Shown here: positions 45,156 to 53,556 of the stretch, one piece after another
Position numbering within the stretch: position 1 is the stretch's first letter
How the letters are laid out: every line of letters starts with the position of its first letter
Assembly: GCF_013407955.1 (NCBI RefSeq)
Contig: NZ_JACCBU010000001.1
Location: forward strand, 1,488,001 to 1,552,000
Reading direction: 5' to 3'
DNA length: 64,000 nt
DNA from: Microlunatus parietis
GTDB taxonomy: Bacteria > Actinomycetota > Actinomycetes > Propionibacteriales > Propionibacteriaceae
The notes under the pieces: generated by a model
Told to the model about the DNA's origin: nothing
Databases searched by the model: none
What the model saw: the letters and a program-made list of their open reading frames with translations, nothing else
Position numbers and translations under genes: made by a program

Positions 45156-46852
45156 CGGTCCGCCGAAGCCGGTGGCTGCCAGAAGCCGATCAGGTCGCGA
45201 TACAGGGGCGATCGCTGCAGCAGCGAGTCATGATCACCGAGTACGGTGCGTTCGCCGTCCAGGACCAGGATCCGCTTGGCCCGCAGCGCCGAGGTCATCC
45301 GGTGCGCGACGACGATCAGCGGCCCACGCGCCGCGAAGGCCTCCTCGGCGCGGCGTTCCGCCTCGGGATCGAGATGACAGGTCGCCTCGTCCAGGACGGC
45401 CAGCGGCGCCGGTGACAGGTAGGCCCGGACCAGGGCGATCAGCTGGCGTTCGCCGGCCGACAGGTCGCCCGGGCGCAGCTCGGCTGCGAGCCCGCCGAGC
45501 CGGTCGACCAGCTCCGTCGCGCCGAGCTCCGCCGCCGCGGCGGCAACCTGGGCCGGTGTCGCCTCCGGCCGCAGATAGGCCAGATTGTCGATCAGCCGGC
45601 CCGAGAACACGTACGCCTCCTGCGGGATCAGCACCCGGCAGCCGGCCAGCAGGGCGGGCGATACGGCGGCCGGCGGCACACCGCCCAGCATCACCCGGCC
45701 GTCCGTCGGCCGGAGCAGACCGCAGGCGAGCGCCGTGAGCGTCGACTTGCCGGCCCCGCTGGGTCCGACCACGGCGAGATGATCACCGGGTCCGACCGTC
45801 AGGTCCAGCCGGTCCAGGATCGGCTCGGCGTGCGGCCCGTACGCAAAGGTCACCCGGTCGAAGATCAACTCCGGATCACCGGGCACCTGTTCGGCGGGAC
45901 GCGCCGGCGGCGGGCCGGCGTCGAGGATGCGGCCGAGCGTCACCACGTAGCGCAGCCCGCTGTCGCCCAGGGCGGACAGCATGGTGTTCAGGGCCGGCTG
46001 CAGCCCGAGCAGCACGTACGTCAGACCGCCGAGCAGAACGCCCGGCGTGAGGCCCCGCGAGACCAGCCAGGGCCCGGCTCCGAGCAAGATCAGCAACGGC
46101 AGCCAGCCGCCGACGGCGAAGCAGGCCATCCGCAGCGCGGCGATCCGGGCCTGCGCCCGCTCGGCCCGGGCGTGCGCCTCGGTCGGGGCACCGACCAGGT
46201 CGGCCGCGTAGTCCTCGGCGCCGGAGCCGGTCACGTCCCGGACCGCGGCGAAGACCGAGCCGGCGGCGGTGGTCAGGTCCTCGTCGGCCTGGATCGAACG
46301 CAGCAGCCGGCGGGCCGCCGGGCCGAGGACAGCGAACGAGGCCGTGAACCCGAGCAGGAACGGGACCAGGACGAGGACGGCGATCAGCGGATCCAGCGAC
46401 AGCAGCCCGGTCAGGACGCCGAGCACGGTGATCACGAACCCGCGCACGGACAGCACCAGGCCGCCGAAGGAGTCCCGGACGATCTCCACCTGCCGGTTCA
46501 GCCGGGCCACCGCTCCGCCGTCCGCGCGACCGGCCGAAGACCGGGCCAGGGCGCCGGCCACCACGTGCCGTACCAGGTCGTCCCGGAACGGCTCGACCAG
46601 CCGGCCGAGGCTCCGGTACACCTGGCGGGCACCGACGCCGCCGACGCCCGCGGCGACGACCAGCCCGGCCAGCCAGGCCAGGCCGAGACCCAACTGCCCG
46701 GCCAGGAACGCGTCGGTGGCGTGCGCGACGGCGACCCCGAACAGGGCGGTCGGCAGGATCTCCGGCACCGACCAGAGCAGCAGCCCGGCCAGCCGGCGGC
46801 GGGCCGAGCGGCGGCCCAGGGCGGCGATCCCGTACCGCAGTTCCCGCATCAT
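45134..46852 (-). CDS. ABC exporter half, lanthipeptide cluster (subunit 2)
   Basis: 572 residues: an N-terminal six-helix membrane domain and a C-terminal ATPase. Walker A VVGPSGAGKSTLTAL, Q-loop LIPQEAYVFSG, signature DLSAGERQLIALVRAYL, Walker B LAVLDEATCHLD with the catalytic Glu, and H-loop VVAHRMTSA. The companion subunit lacks the catalytic Glu, so this one supplies the working Walker B. Last gene of the operon; its ATG overlaps the previous gene's stop. Likely role: exporting the mature peptide, as RamA/RamB do for SapB. Confidence 0.88.
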   Translation of the reverse strand: MMRELRYGIAALGRRSARRRLAGLLLWSVPEILPTALFGVAVAHATDAFLAGQLGLGLAWLAGLVVAAGVGGVGARQVYRSLGRLVEPFRDDLVRHVVAGALARSSAGRADGGAVARLNRQVEIVRDSFGGLVLSVRGFVITVLGVLTGLLSLDPLIAVLVLVPFLLGFTASFAVLGPAARRLLRSIQADEDLTTAAGSVFAAVRDVTGSGAEDYAADLVGAPTEAHARAERAQARIAALRMACFAVGGWLPLLILLGAGPWLVSRGLTPGVLLGGLTYVLLGLQPALNTMLSALGDSGLRYVVTLGRILDAGPPPARPAEQVPGDPELIFDRVTFAYGPHAEPILDRLDLTVGPGDHLAVVGPSGAGKSTLTALACGLLRPTDGRVMLGGVPPAAVSPALLAGCRVLIPQEAYVFSGRLIDNLAYLRPEATPAQVAAAAAELGATELVDRLGGLAAELRPGDLSAGERQLIALVRAYLSPAPLAVLDEATCHLDPEAERRAEEAFAARGPLIVVAHRMTSALRAKRILVLDGERTVLGDHDSLLQRSPLYRDLIGFWQPPASADRYVASSG

Positions 46853-48498
46853 CCGAACACCTGCCGGTAGGCCGGGTCGGACCAGAGTTGATCATGGCGA
46901 CCGAAACCGCGCAACCGGCCGGACTCCAGCCACACCACCAGGTCGGCCCGGGCCGCGGTGCCGAGCCGGTGCGTGACGATCAGCCGAGTCCGGCGGTCGT
47001 CCGCGGCGAGCAGCGACCGGCCGATCTGCGCCTCGGTCATGGAGTCGAGGCTCGACGTGGCATCGTCCAGCACCAGCAGCCGGCCGGCCGGCCAGGCCCG
47101 GGCGAGGCCGAGCCGCTGCGCCTCGCCGCCGGATAGCGGCGCGACCGCGAGCGGCGTCCGGTAGCCCTCCGGCAGCCGGCTGACGAAGGCGTGCGCGTTG
47201 GCCGCGGCGGCGACGGTCGCCGCCGCCGGCTCGGTACGGCCGACCAGAATCGACTCCTCGACGGTCCGGCCGAACAACGCCGGGCGCTCGAACGCGCAGC
47301 CGACCGCGCGCCGCAGCTCGGACCGGCTGAGTTCGGCCAGCGGCACCCCGTCCAGCAGGATCCGGCCGGTGTCGGGGTCGCGAAGCCGCGCCGCGAGGGC
47401 CGCCAGCAACGACTTGCCCGATCCGCTCGGCCCGACCACGGCCACCCGGGCGCTACCGGGAAGATCAAGATCGAGTTCCGCCAACCGGTCGGCGCCGCCC
47501 GCTGTGACGCCGACCCCGCGGAACTGCAGCCGCCCGGAGCCGGGCCCAAGCGTCCTGGTCCCATGGCCGAGCGGCGCGATCGCCAGCACCGCGTCGGTCC
47601 GGCGGATGCCGGCGCGGGACCGGGCCAGCTCGCCGAACATTCCGGTCAGGCCGCCGAGCCCGGCCCCGAGCACCGCGTACTGCGCCGCGGCGAACAGGTC
47701 GCCGGGGCTGATCACCCCGCCGGTCAGCCGGACGCCGCCGACGGCCAGCACCGCGACCAGGATCAGCGGTCCGACGATCGCCGCCTGCGCCCCGGACCGG
47801 GCCAGCACGTCCCAGGTCAGCAGGCCGTGCCGGTGCAGCGTCCGCAGCGGCCGCAGGATTCGCCGTTGCTCGCGGTCCAGGGTGCCGGCCGCGGCGACGG
47901 TACGGATTCCGGCGAGCGTCTCGGACAGCAGCGCGGCCAGCCGGCCCTGCGTCTCGGCGTAGGCCTGGCTGAGCTCGGTCGTCCGCAGCGTGAACAGCCA
48001 GAGCACCGCGATCACCAGCGCCACCCCGGCGACGAAGGCCACCGCGAGCCACGGGTCGATCAAGATCAACAACACCAGGCTGCCGACCGGCGGGATCACC
48101 GCGGCCAACGCCGCCACTGCCGCGGGCCCGGCCCGGGCGGCGTCCGCCGCGTCGCCGGACACCCGGCTGACCAGGTCGCCGGACTCGTACGGCCGGGACC
48201 CCTCCGGGCCGCCCGCCACCACCCGCCGCACCAGCCGGTGCCGCAGCCACGCCGTCGTCCCGGCCACGCAGGCGGTGTCGGCGAAGGCGTCGACCAGGTC
48301 ACAGACCACGGCCACCGCGATCAGTCCGCCGGCCAGCGCCAGCCAGCCGCCGACCGAGCTTCCGGCCACGATCGCGTCCACCGCACGTCCCAGCACGGAC
48401 GGCAGCGCCAGCGCGACCAGGCTGCCGGCCAGCGCCGCGACACCGATCACGGGCAGCCAGCCCCGACCGTGCCGGACGACCGAGCCGAAGCCGCTCAT
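46849..48498 (-). CDS. ABC exporter half, lanthipeptide cluster (subunit 1)
   Basis: 549 residues from the ATG at 48498, overlapping the peptidase stop (ATGA). Six membrane helices then ATPase: Walker A VVGPSGSGKSLLAAL, signature PLSGGEAQRLGLARAW, H-loop IVTHRLGTA. Walker B is LLVLDDATSSLD, with Asp in place of the catalytic Glu, and the Q-loop region reads CAFERPALFGRT, with Glu where Gln is usual. One degenerate ATP site is typical of heterodimeric ABC exporters. Confidence 0.88.
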   Translation of the reverse strand: MSGFGSVVRHGRGWLPVIGVAALAGSLVALALPSVLGRAVDAIVAGSSVGGWLALAGGLIAVAVVCDLVDAFADTACVAGTTAWLRHRLVRRVVAGGPEGSRPYESGDLVSRVSGDAADAARAGPAAVAALAAVIPPVGSLVLLILIDPWLAVAFVAGVALVIAVLWLFTLRTTELSQAYAETQGRLAALLSETLAGIRTVAAAGTLDREQRRILRPLRTLHRHGLLTWDVLARSGAQAAIVGPLILVAVLAVGGVRLTGGVISPGDLFAAAQYAVLGAGLGGLTGMFGELARSRAGIRRTDAVLAIAPLGHGTRTLGPGSGRLQFRGVGVTAGGADRLAELDLDLPGSARVAVVGPSGSGKSLLAALAARLRDPDTGRILLDGVPLAELSRSELRRAVGCAFERPALFGRTVEESILVGRTEPAAATVAAAANAHAFVSRLPEGYRTPLAVAPLSGGEAQRLGLARAWPAGRLLVLDDATSSLDSMTEAQIGRSLLAADDRRTRLIVTHRLGTAARADLVVWLESGRLRGFGRHDQLWSDPAYRQVFG

Positions 48499-50510
48499 GG
48501 CCTGGTCAAACCCGTATGAGCACCGAGGAAGGCGAGCACGTCGGCGGCCAACGCGACGCCGCCGCTGACCGTACCCCCGGTGTGGGACTCGCCTTCGCTC
48601 GTCCGCAACAGGACCGGACCACCGGTCGTCGCGTGCTGCAGCGCGGCGCACATCTTGCGGGCGTGCAGCGGGTCGACCCGCGCATCGTCGGCGGAGACCG
48701 TGAACAGCACGGCCGGATAGGCGACGCCCTCCCGGACCCGGTGATACGGCGAGTACGCGAGCAGCCAGCCGAGCTGCTCGGGGTCGGCCGCCGAACCGTA
48801 CTCGGGGACCCAGGCCGGCCCGTGCCCGGACAATTCGTAGCGGACCATGTCCAGCACCGGCGAGGAGCAGACCGCCGCCGCGAACAGCTCCGGCCGCCGG
48901 GTCAGCACGGCGCCGACGGTCAGCCCCCCGTTGGACTCGCCGAAGGCCGCCAGCCGGTCCGGCGTCGTCCAGCCGTCCATGATCAACTTCTCGGCGGCGG
49001 AGGTGAAGTCGTCGAACACGTTCTGCTTGGCCGCGCCGGCGCCCGCCCGGTGCCAGGCCTCGCCCCGCTCCGAGCCGCCGCGGGTCCGGACCGCGGCGAA
49101 GACACCACCGGCCTCGACCCAGGCCAGCGAGAAGGCCGAGTAGGTCGGGATCAGCGACTGACCGAAGCCTCCGTAGCCGTAGAGGATGGTCGGCCGGGCC
49201 GGCTGCGGCCCCGGCCCGGGCGGTGCATGGACGGTCAGCCCGACGTCGGTGCCGTCGGCGGAGACGCAGCTGAGGCGCCGGAGCTCGACCGGCGGCGTCC
49301 GGTCCAGACCCGGCGGCCGGGCCCAGAGCTCGGATCGCCCGGTGCGGGCGTCGAACCGGTGGACCGCCGTCGGGGTGACGCTGTCGCAGTAGTCGTACCA
49401 GGCCTCGGGACCGCCCTCGGGCCGGGTGCTGATCGACCCGACCGTGCCCGCGCCGGGCAGCTCGACCTCGCCGACCCGGGCGCCGGACTCGCGATCATGG
49501 AGGCCGAGTTCGGCGATCCCGTCGACCGTGCGCCCGACCAACAGCAGCGGCCGCGAAGCGCTGTCCAGGAAGGCGATGTTGCTGAGCGGAGCCTCGGGGA
49601 GCTCGGGCACCAGCTCGCGCCAGTGCTCGGCGTGCGGCCGCTGCGGGTCGGCGACACAGATCCGGCCGGCGTCCGCGGCCAGCGTCGTCGCGACGTACAG
49701 CCGGCCGTCGGCGGCCACGGTGAGCATGGTCCTGGCGTCGATCCCTTCCTGGACCGGGATCAGGGCGGGCCGGTCCAGGCGGCCGTCGGCGAGGTCGGCC
49801 AGCCACACGTCATTGCGCGTCCCGTACCCCTTCGAGACGACCAGCCAGCGGCCGTCCCGACTCAGTTCCAGTCCGTACGCCGCCGGGTCGCCGAGCACCA
49901 CGGCCTCGTCATCGGTGCCGAGCCGATGCAGCAGCAACCGGCCGTTCCGGACGTAATAGAAGGTACGGGAATCCGGCAGCCAGCCGACCGGCGCGTGGCG
50001 GCAGCCGTCGAGCGGCCGGTCGAGCTGGTCCCCGGTGCCGACGTCCAGCAGGTGCAGGGTCCCGTCCTCAGCGCCCCCGTGCGCAAGCTGGTACGCCAGC
50101 ACACCGCCGTCCGGGCTGACCTGCCAGGTGTCCAGCCGGGTCCGGCCGGACGGATCGAGCGCCACCGGGTCCACCAGGATCCGCTCGCCGGCCGGGTCCA
50201 CCATGATCAACACCGGCTGTTCCCGACCGGCGTCGCGCCGTTCGAAGAACCTGCGGTCGCCGCGCCAGGTCGGCACGGTGATCATTCCGACCGCGCTCAG
50301 TTCGGCCACCCGCCGCCGGAACCGGTACCGGTCCGGCAGCGCTGCGGCATGGGCGAACCAGAGCTGATCCTGGGCCGCGACCCAGCTTCGCGTTTGCTGA
50401 TTCGCCGTATCCTCGAGCCAGCGGTAAGGGTCCGCCACCCGGCGACTGTGCAGGTCGTCGACGACGGTTCCTCGTTCGGCCTCGGGGTAGCTGCGCGTCT
50501 GCAGATGCAT
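48495..50510 (-). CDS. lanP: prolyl oligopeptidase, probable leader peptidase
   Basis: 671 residues, S9A family: N-terminal propeller (about 75-400) and C-terminal hydrolase. Catalytic triad: Ser in AAFGESNGGLTVG (about 523), Asp in TVSADDARVDP, His in EGESHTGG. The usual GGSNGG is GESNGG here. Some class III lanthipeptide clusters use a prolyl oligopeptidase to cut the leader (for example flavipeptin FlaP). The precursor here has Pro12 in the leader and Pro35 in the core, so Pro-directed cutting near the leader end is plausible. The gene sits between precursor and exporter. Confidence 0.85.
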   Translation of the reverse strand: MHLQTRSYPEAERGTVVDDLHSRRVADPYRWLEDTANQQTRSWVAAQDQLWFAHAAALPDRYRFRRRVAELSAVGMITVPTWRGDRRFFERRDAGREQPVLIMVDPAGERILVDPVALDPSGRTRLDTWQVSPDGGVLAYQLAHGGAEDGTLHLLDVGTGDQLDRPLDGCRHAPVGWLPDSRTFYYVRNGRLLLHRLGTDDEAVVLGDPAAYGLELSRDGRWLVVSKGYGTRNDVWLADLADGRLDRPALIPVQEGIDARTMLTVAADGRLYVATTLAADAGRICVADPQRPHAEHWRELVPELPEAPLSNIAFLDSASRPLLLVGRTVDGIAELGLHDRESGARVGEVELPGAGTVGSISTRPEGGPEAWYDYCDSVTPTAVHRFDARTGRSELWARPPGLDRTPPVELRRLSCVSADGTDVGLTVHAPPGPGPQPARPTILYGYGGFGQSLIPTYSAFSLAWVEAGGVFAAVRTRGGSERGEAWHRAGAGAAKQNVFDDFTSAAEKLIMDGWTTPDRLAAFGESNGGLTVGAVLTRRPELFAAAVCSSPVLDMVRYELSGHGPAWVPEYGSAADPEQLGWLLAYSPYHRVREGVAYPAVLFTVSADDARVDPLHARKMCAALQHATTGGPVLLRTSEGESHTGGTVSGGVALAADVLAFLGAHTGLTRP

Positions 50511-50545
50511 GATGAGTTGCCCCTCCTACCGGACGTCCGCTGAGC

Positions 50546-50578
50546 GGTCCTGGACGGAACCGAGTTCCGTCCAGGACC
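50546..50578 (-). terminator. strong intercistronic hairpin after the precursor gene
   Basis: GGTCCTGGACGGAAC (50546-50560) and its perfect complement (50564-50578) form a 15-bp stem with a 3-nt loop, between the precursor stop and the peptidase start. No T tract follows on the minus strand. A partial terminator or mRNA stabiliser here would yield excess precursor over the enzymes, as in other RiPP operons. Confidence 0.7.
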
Positions 50579-50602
50579 CTCCCTTTACCGATCGGCCAGC
50601 GA

Positions 50603-50737
50603 TCAGTGACAGAGCAACAGGCTGAGTCCACTCGGACGGTAGGAACCGCAACCGAGCAGCGTCAGCGACGAGCCGCCGCCCTTGCCACCGCCGTAGCCGC
50701 CGGGGGCGTCGAGCCCCTGAAGGTCGAGAAGCGCCAT
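50603..50737 (-). CDS. lanA: class III lanthipeptide precursor, SapB-like
   Basis: 44 codons, too short for ordinary gene calling, with an excellent AAAGGAGGTGA ribosome site. The leader begins MALLDLQGLD; the (I/L)LDLQ box is the class III synthetase recognition motif (SapB has LFDLQ). A Gly-rich stretch precedes the core. The core contains two labionin/lanthionine motifs Ser-x-x-(Ser/Thr)-x-x-x-Cys: SSLTLLGC (Ser23, Thr26, Cys30) and SGLSLLLC (Ser36, Ser39, Cys43), separated by GSYRP and ending in His44. The same two-motif plan occurs in SapB. It lies 15 nt after the synthetase gene. Confidence 0.9.
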   Translation of the reverse strand: MALLDLQGLDAPGGYGGGKGGGSSLTLLGCGSYRPSGLSLLLCH

Positions 50738-50752
50738 GTGTTTCACCTCCTT

Positions 50753-53323
50753 TCAGTTCTCGTCGGTTCGGGTTCCTGGAGCGGACCCGAAGAACGGGAG
50801 CTGCACCGGTTCGTGGTGCAGCGCGGCCCCCAGCGCGAGCAGGACGCCCGCCGAACCGGTGGCCAGATCCATCGAGAGCCGGAGCAGCCGGTCGCCCGGG
50901 AAGGCCAGCCCGCCCCGGTGCGGCACCGCGTGCCAGGCCAGCCCCCGGATCAGCCGCTCGGTGACCTCGTCCGGACCGCCGGTCCGGTCGTCGGCTGCGG
51001 CCATGATCAAACCGGCCCGGCCGGCGAAGAGGCCCGGCTGGACGAAGTACTCCGACCGGGTGACCCGCTGCAGCGACCGCAACGCCTCGGCCAGGTCCGG
51101 GTCCGGGCGGTGCTGCAGGTACCGCCGCAACACGACGGCGATCCCGACCGAGCCTTCTTCGAGGTACGGCAGCGTCCGCCAGCCCTGGCTGACCTGCCGG
51201 GTCCCGTAGTCGTCGAGGACGCAGCGGCGCAGATCCTGGCGGAGCGCGATCTCGGCGAGTTCGAGCAGGCCGGCGTCGCCGTTCTGTTCGTACCCGCGAA
51301 GAAAGAGCAGCGCCGCCCCCGACGACCCGTGCAGCAGGCCGGCCCGCGGATTCCCTTCGCCGCTGATCTCCGGTACGTCGTCCGGGCCGCCGAGCCGGTC
51401 GGCGACGAAGTCGATCACCCGGGTCGCGTTGGCCAGGAACGAGGTCTCGCCGGTCCGGTGCCAGAAGTGCAGCAGGTTCAGGCCGATCCCGGCCAGCCCG
51501 GAGCGCAGGCCGAACTCGAGGCCGTCGACCGGCTCGGTGAGGCTGAGCTCGATCACGTCCAGCGCGTCCTGCCGGTGACCAAGATCATCCAGCACGTACG
51601 CCACGCCGGCCCGGCCGTCGTAGAAGCCGGTCCCCTTGACCGGTCCGAGCGCCCGGCTGCGCAGCCACGTCTCGTACTCTTCGAAGCGGCCGGCCCCGGT
51701 GTGGTGCAGCGCGTACAGCACGCCGGCGGCGCCGTGGGCGAAGCCGAGCCCGCCGCCGGGCGTGAACTGAGCGATGTCGCCCGGGAACAGCCGATCGTCC
51801 CGGTCCGGCGTCGCGCTGCCGACGATGGCCCGGCTGAGCGACTCCCGGACCTCCGGCCAACGGCCGCGGCCGGGCAGGGCCGGCCAGGTTTCCGCATCCT
51901 CGGAATCCTCGGCGGCCTCGCCGACGATCGTCTGGACCGCCCGCTCCAACCAAGGCCGCGGCACCGGGAAGGTCTCCGCGATCAGGTCGGCCAGCTGGGC
52001 CGCCTTGCCCGGGTGGAACGGCAGCAGCATCGTCGTCTCCGGTGCGAAGATCCCGATCCGCATGCAGGCCAGCGCGTAGTCGTCGACAGCGACACCCTGC
52101 CGGTCCGGCGGCGCCGAGTAGCCGGGATGGGCCAGGGCCGACCGGGCCTGCTCCTCCACCGCGGTGGCCACCTCGAAGTCGATCAGCACGAGCCGGTCCT
52201 CGGCGCCGATCAGCACGTTGTCGGGGTGCAGGTCGCAGAACACCACGCCCCGGCCGTGCAGGGCGCGGACCGCGGTCTCGACCCGGTCCAGGACCGAACG
52301 GGCCCACGCCGCGTAGGCCGCCAGGTCGGCCGGAGCCGGGTCCGGCCGGGTGAGCGGATAGTCGTTGACGATCAGCCGTTGCAGTGGGTTCGCGTCGACG
52401 AACTCCTCGACCAGGAAGCGGTGCTCGCCCAGCGTGAAGCTGTCCAGCACGGCCGGCACCTCGTCGATCCCGGCCAGCCGCTCGAGGATCGCCTGCTCGT
52501 GCTCGATCCGGGCCACCGCGTCGCGGTTGTGCACATCGAGCCCGGCGTGCGGCCGGCCCTCCTTGAGCACGACCAGCCGGTCGCTCGTCTTGTGCCGGCC
52601 GAGGTAGACCCCGCCGCCGTTGGAGAACTGGATCACGCCGTCGATCTGGTACGGAAGCTCGGTGGTCGTGACGGCGTTGCGGGCGGCCAGATGCGGCTCC
52701 AGGAAGCTCGGCAGCGACGCCCACTCCGGCGGCGCGAAGACCGGTCGCCGGTTGTCCGGGACGAGCCGCCCGTCGGGATGCTCGACCGCCAGGACCCGCT
52801 GCCCGGAGTCAGAAAGGCAGTGCCGTTCGGCGAAGCCGCCGTACCGGACGTACAACGGGCCGTCGGCATAGCGAAGGTCGGATAAGACGTACGGACCGCG
52901 GACGCCGGCCAGGAGATGATTGAGCTCCTTGAGAACCAACTCGAGTTGGGCGTCGTCGGCCGGATAGATCGTGACCAGCTTTCCACTCGCCTCACGGTCC
53001 GCCGACTTCGAGTTGTACATGACGACGACGGGTTCGTTACGAAGGAATTTGAACGGCACGCCCCGTTCGAGGCAGTAATCCCAGACGACCTGCAGCGTCC
53101 GGTCGACGTCGGCCAGACAGGACGAGACGTGGATCTTCCAACCCTGGTTGGGAACCGGCGCCTCCGCCGGCGCGTAGTTCATCCAGACGTCGGTCGCCTC
53201 GCGTTCCCACCCGGCCGGCAGCGGCCGCGTGCACAGCTCGAAGTCGGGATGTTCTGCGTCACGATTCGTCGGTGTGTCATAGAAGAATCGGTCAGCAAGG
53301 CAATACAGAACATACTCATCCAT
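50753..53323 (-). CDS. lanKC: class III lanthionine synthetase (LanKC)
   Basis: 856 residues from the ATG at 53323 (MDEYVLYCLADRFFYDTP), preceded by GGGTGGGGG. N-terminal lyase-like part with FKFLRNEPVVVMYNSKSADR and KLVTIYPADDAQLELVL; central kinase with VVFCDLHPDNVLIG and LVLIDFEVA (DFE in place of DFG); C-terminal cyclase-like part with GAAGVLYALHHTG, GLAGIGLNLLHFWHRTG and RAGLLHGSSGAALLFLRGYE but no clear zinc-ligand triad, as in class III. It phosphorylates Ser/Thr, eliminates phosphate and forms lanthionine or labionin rings in the precursor. Confidence 0.95.
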   Translation of the reverse strand: MDEYVLYCLADRFFYDTPTNRDAEHPDFELCTRPLPAGWEREATDVWMNYAPAEAPVPNQGWKIHVSSCLADVDRTLQVVWDYCLERGVPFKFLRNEPVVVMYNSKSADREASGKLVTIYPADDAQLELVLKELNHLLAGVRGPYVLSDLRYADGPLYVRYGGFAERHCLSDSGQRVLAVEHPDGRLVPDNRRPVFAPPEWASLPSFLEPHLAARNAVTTTELPYQIDGVIQFSNGGGVYLGRHKTSDRLVVLKEGRPHAGLDVHNRDAVARIEHEQAILERLAGIDEVPAVLDSFTLGEHRFLVEEFVDANPLQRLIVNDYPLTRPDPAPADLAAYAAWARSVLDRVETAVRALHGRGVVFCDLHPDNVLIGAEDRLVLIDFEVATAVEEQARSALAHPGYSAPPDRQGVAVDDYALACMRIGIFAPETTMLLPFHPGKAAQLADLIAETFPVPRPWLERAVQTIVGEAAEDSEDAETWPALPGRGRWPEVRESLSRAIVGSATPDRDDRLFPGDIAQFTPGGGLGFAHGAAGVLYALHHTGAGRFEEYETWLRSRALGPVKGTGFYDGRAGVAYVLDDLGHRQDALDVIELSLTEPVDGLEFGLRSGLAGIGLNLLHFWHRTGETSFLANATRVIDFVADRLGGPDDVPEISGEGNPRAGLLHGSSGAALLFLRGYEQNGDAGLLELAEIALRQDLRRCVLDDYGTRQVSQGWRTLPYLEEGSVGIAVVLRRYLQHRPDPDLAEALRSLQRVTRSEYFVQPGLFAGRAGLIMAAADDRTGGPDEVTERLIRGLAWHAVPHRGGLAFPGDRLLRLSMDLATGSAGVLLALGAALHHEPVQLPFFGSAPGTRTDEN

Positions 53324-53357
53324 GCAACCCCCACCCGAAATAACTACCCCCAGGCAA

Positions 53358-53386
53358 AGAGTAGGAGCGGTTCGAATAGGTGTCAA
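53358..53386 (-). promoter_or_regulatory. promoter of the lanthipeptide operon
   Basis: On the minus strand, TTGACA (53386-53381) and TACTCT (53363-53358) are separated by exactly 17 bp. Transcription would start near 53351, about 27 nt before the lanKC ATG. The surrounding 150 bp are markedly less GC-rich than the rest, typical of a regulated promoter. Confidence 0.75.
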
Positions 53387-53556
53387 TCAGTTCTGCGAAT
53401 TGCGTTGAAACTCGTTGAGCGGGTCACATTTCACGGTTCATAAGAAGTACCGATGTAGGGAATTCGGTCCGAAGATGATCTTGACGAGCCGGTGCGATCA
53501 GCGCTCGGCGATCACCCGATCCGCTGCCAGGCAAGGATGATCAACGCCGAACCTGA

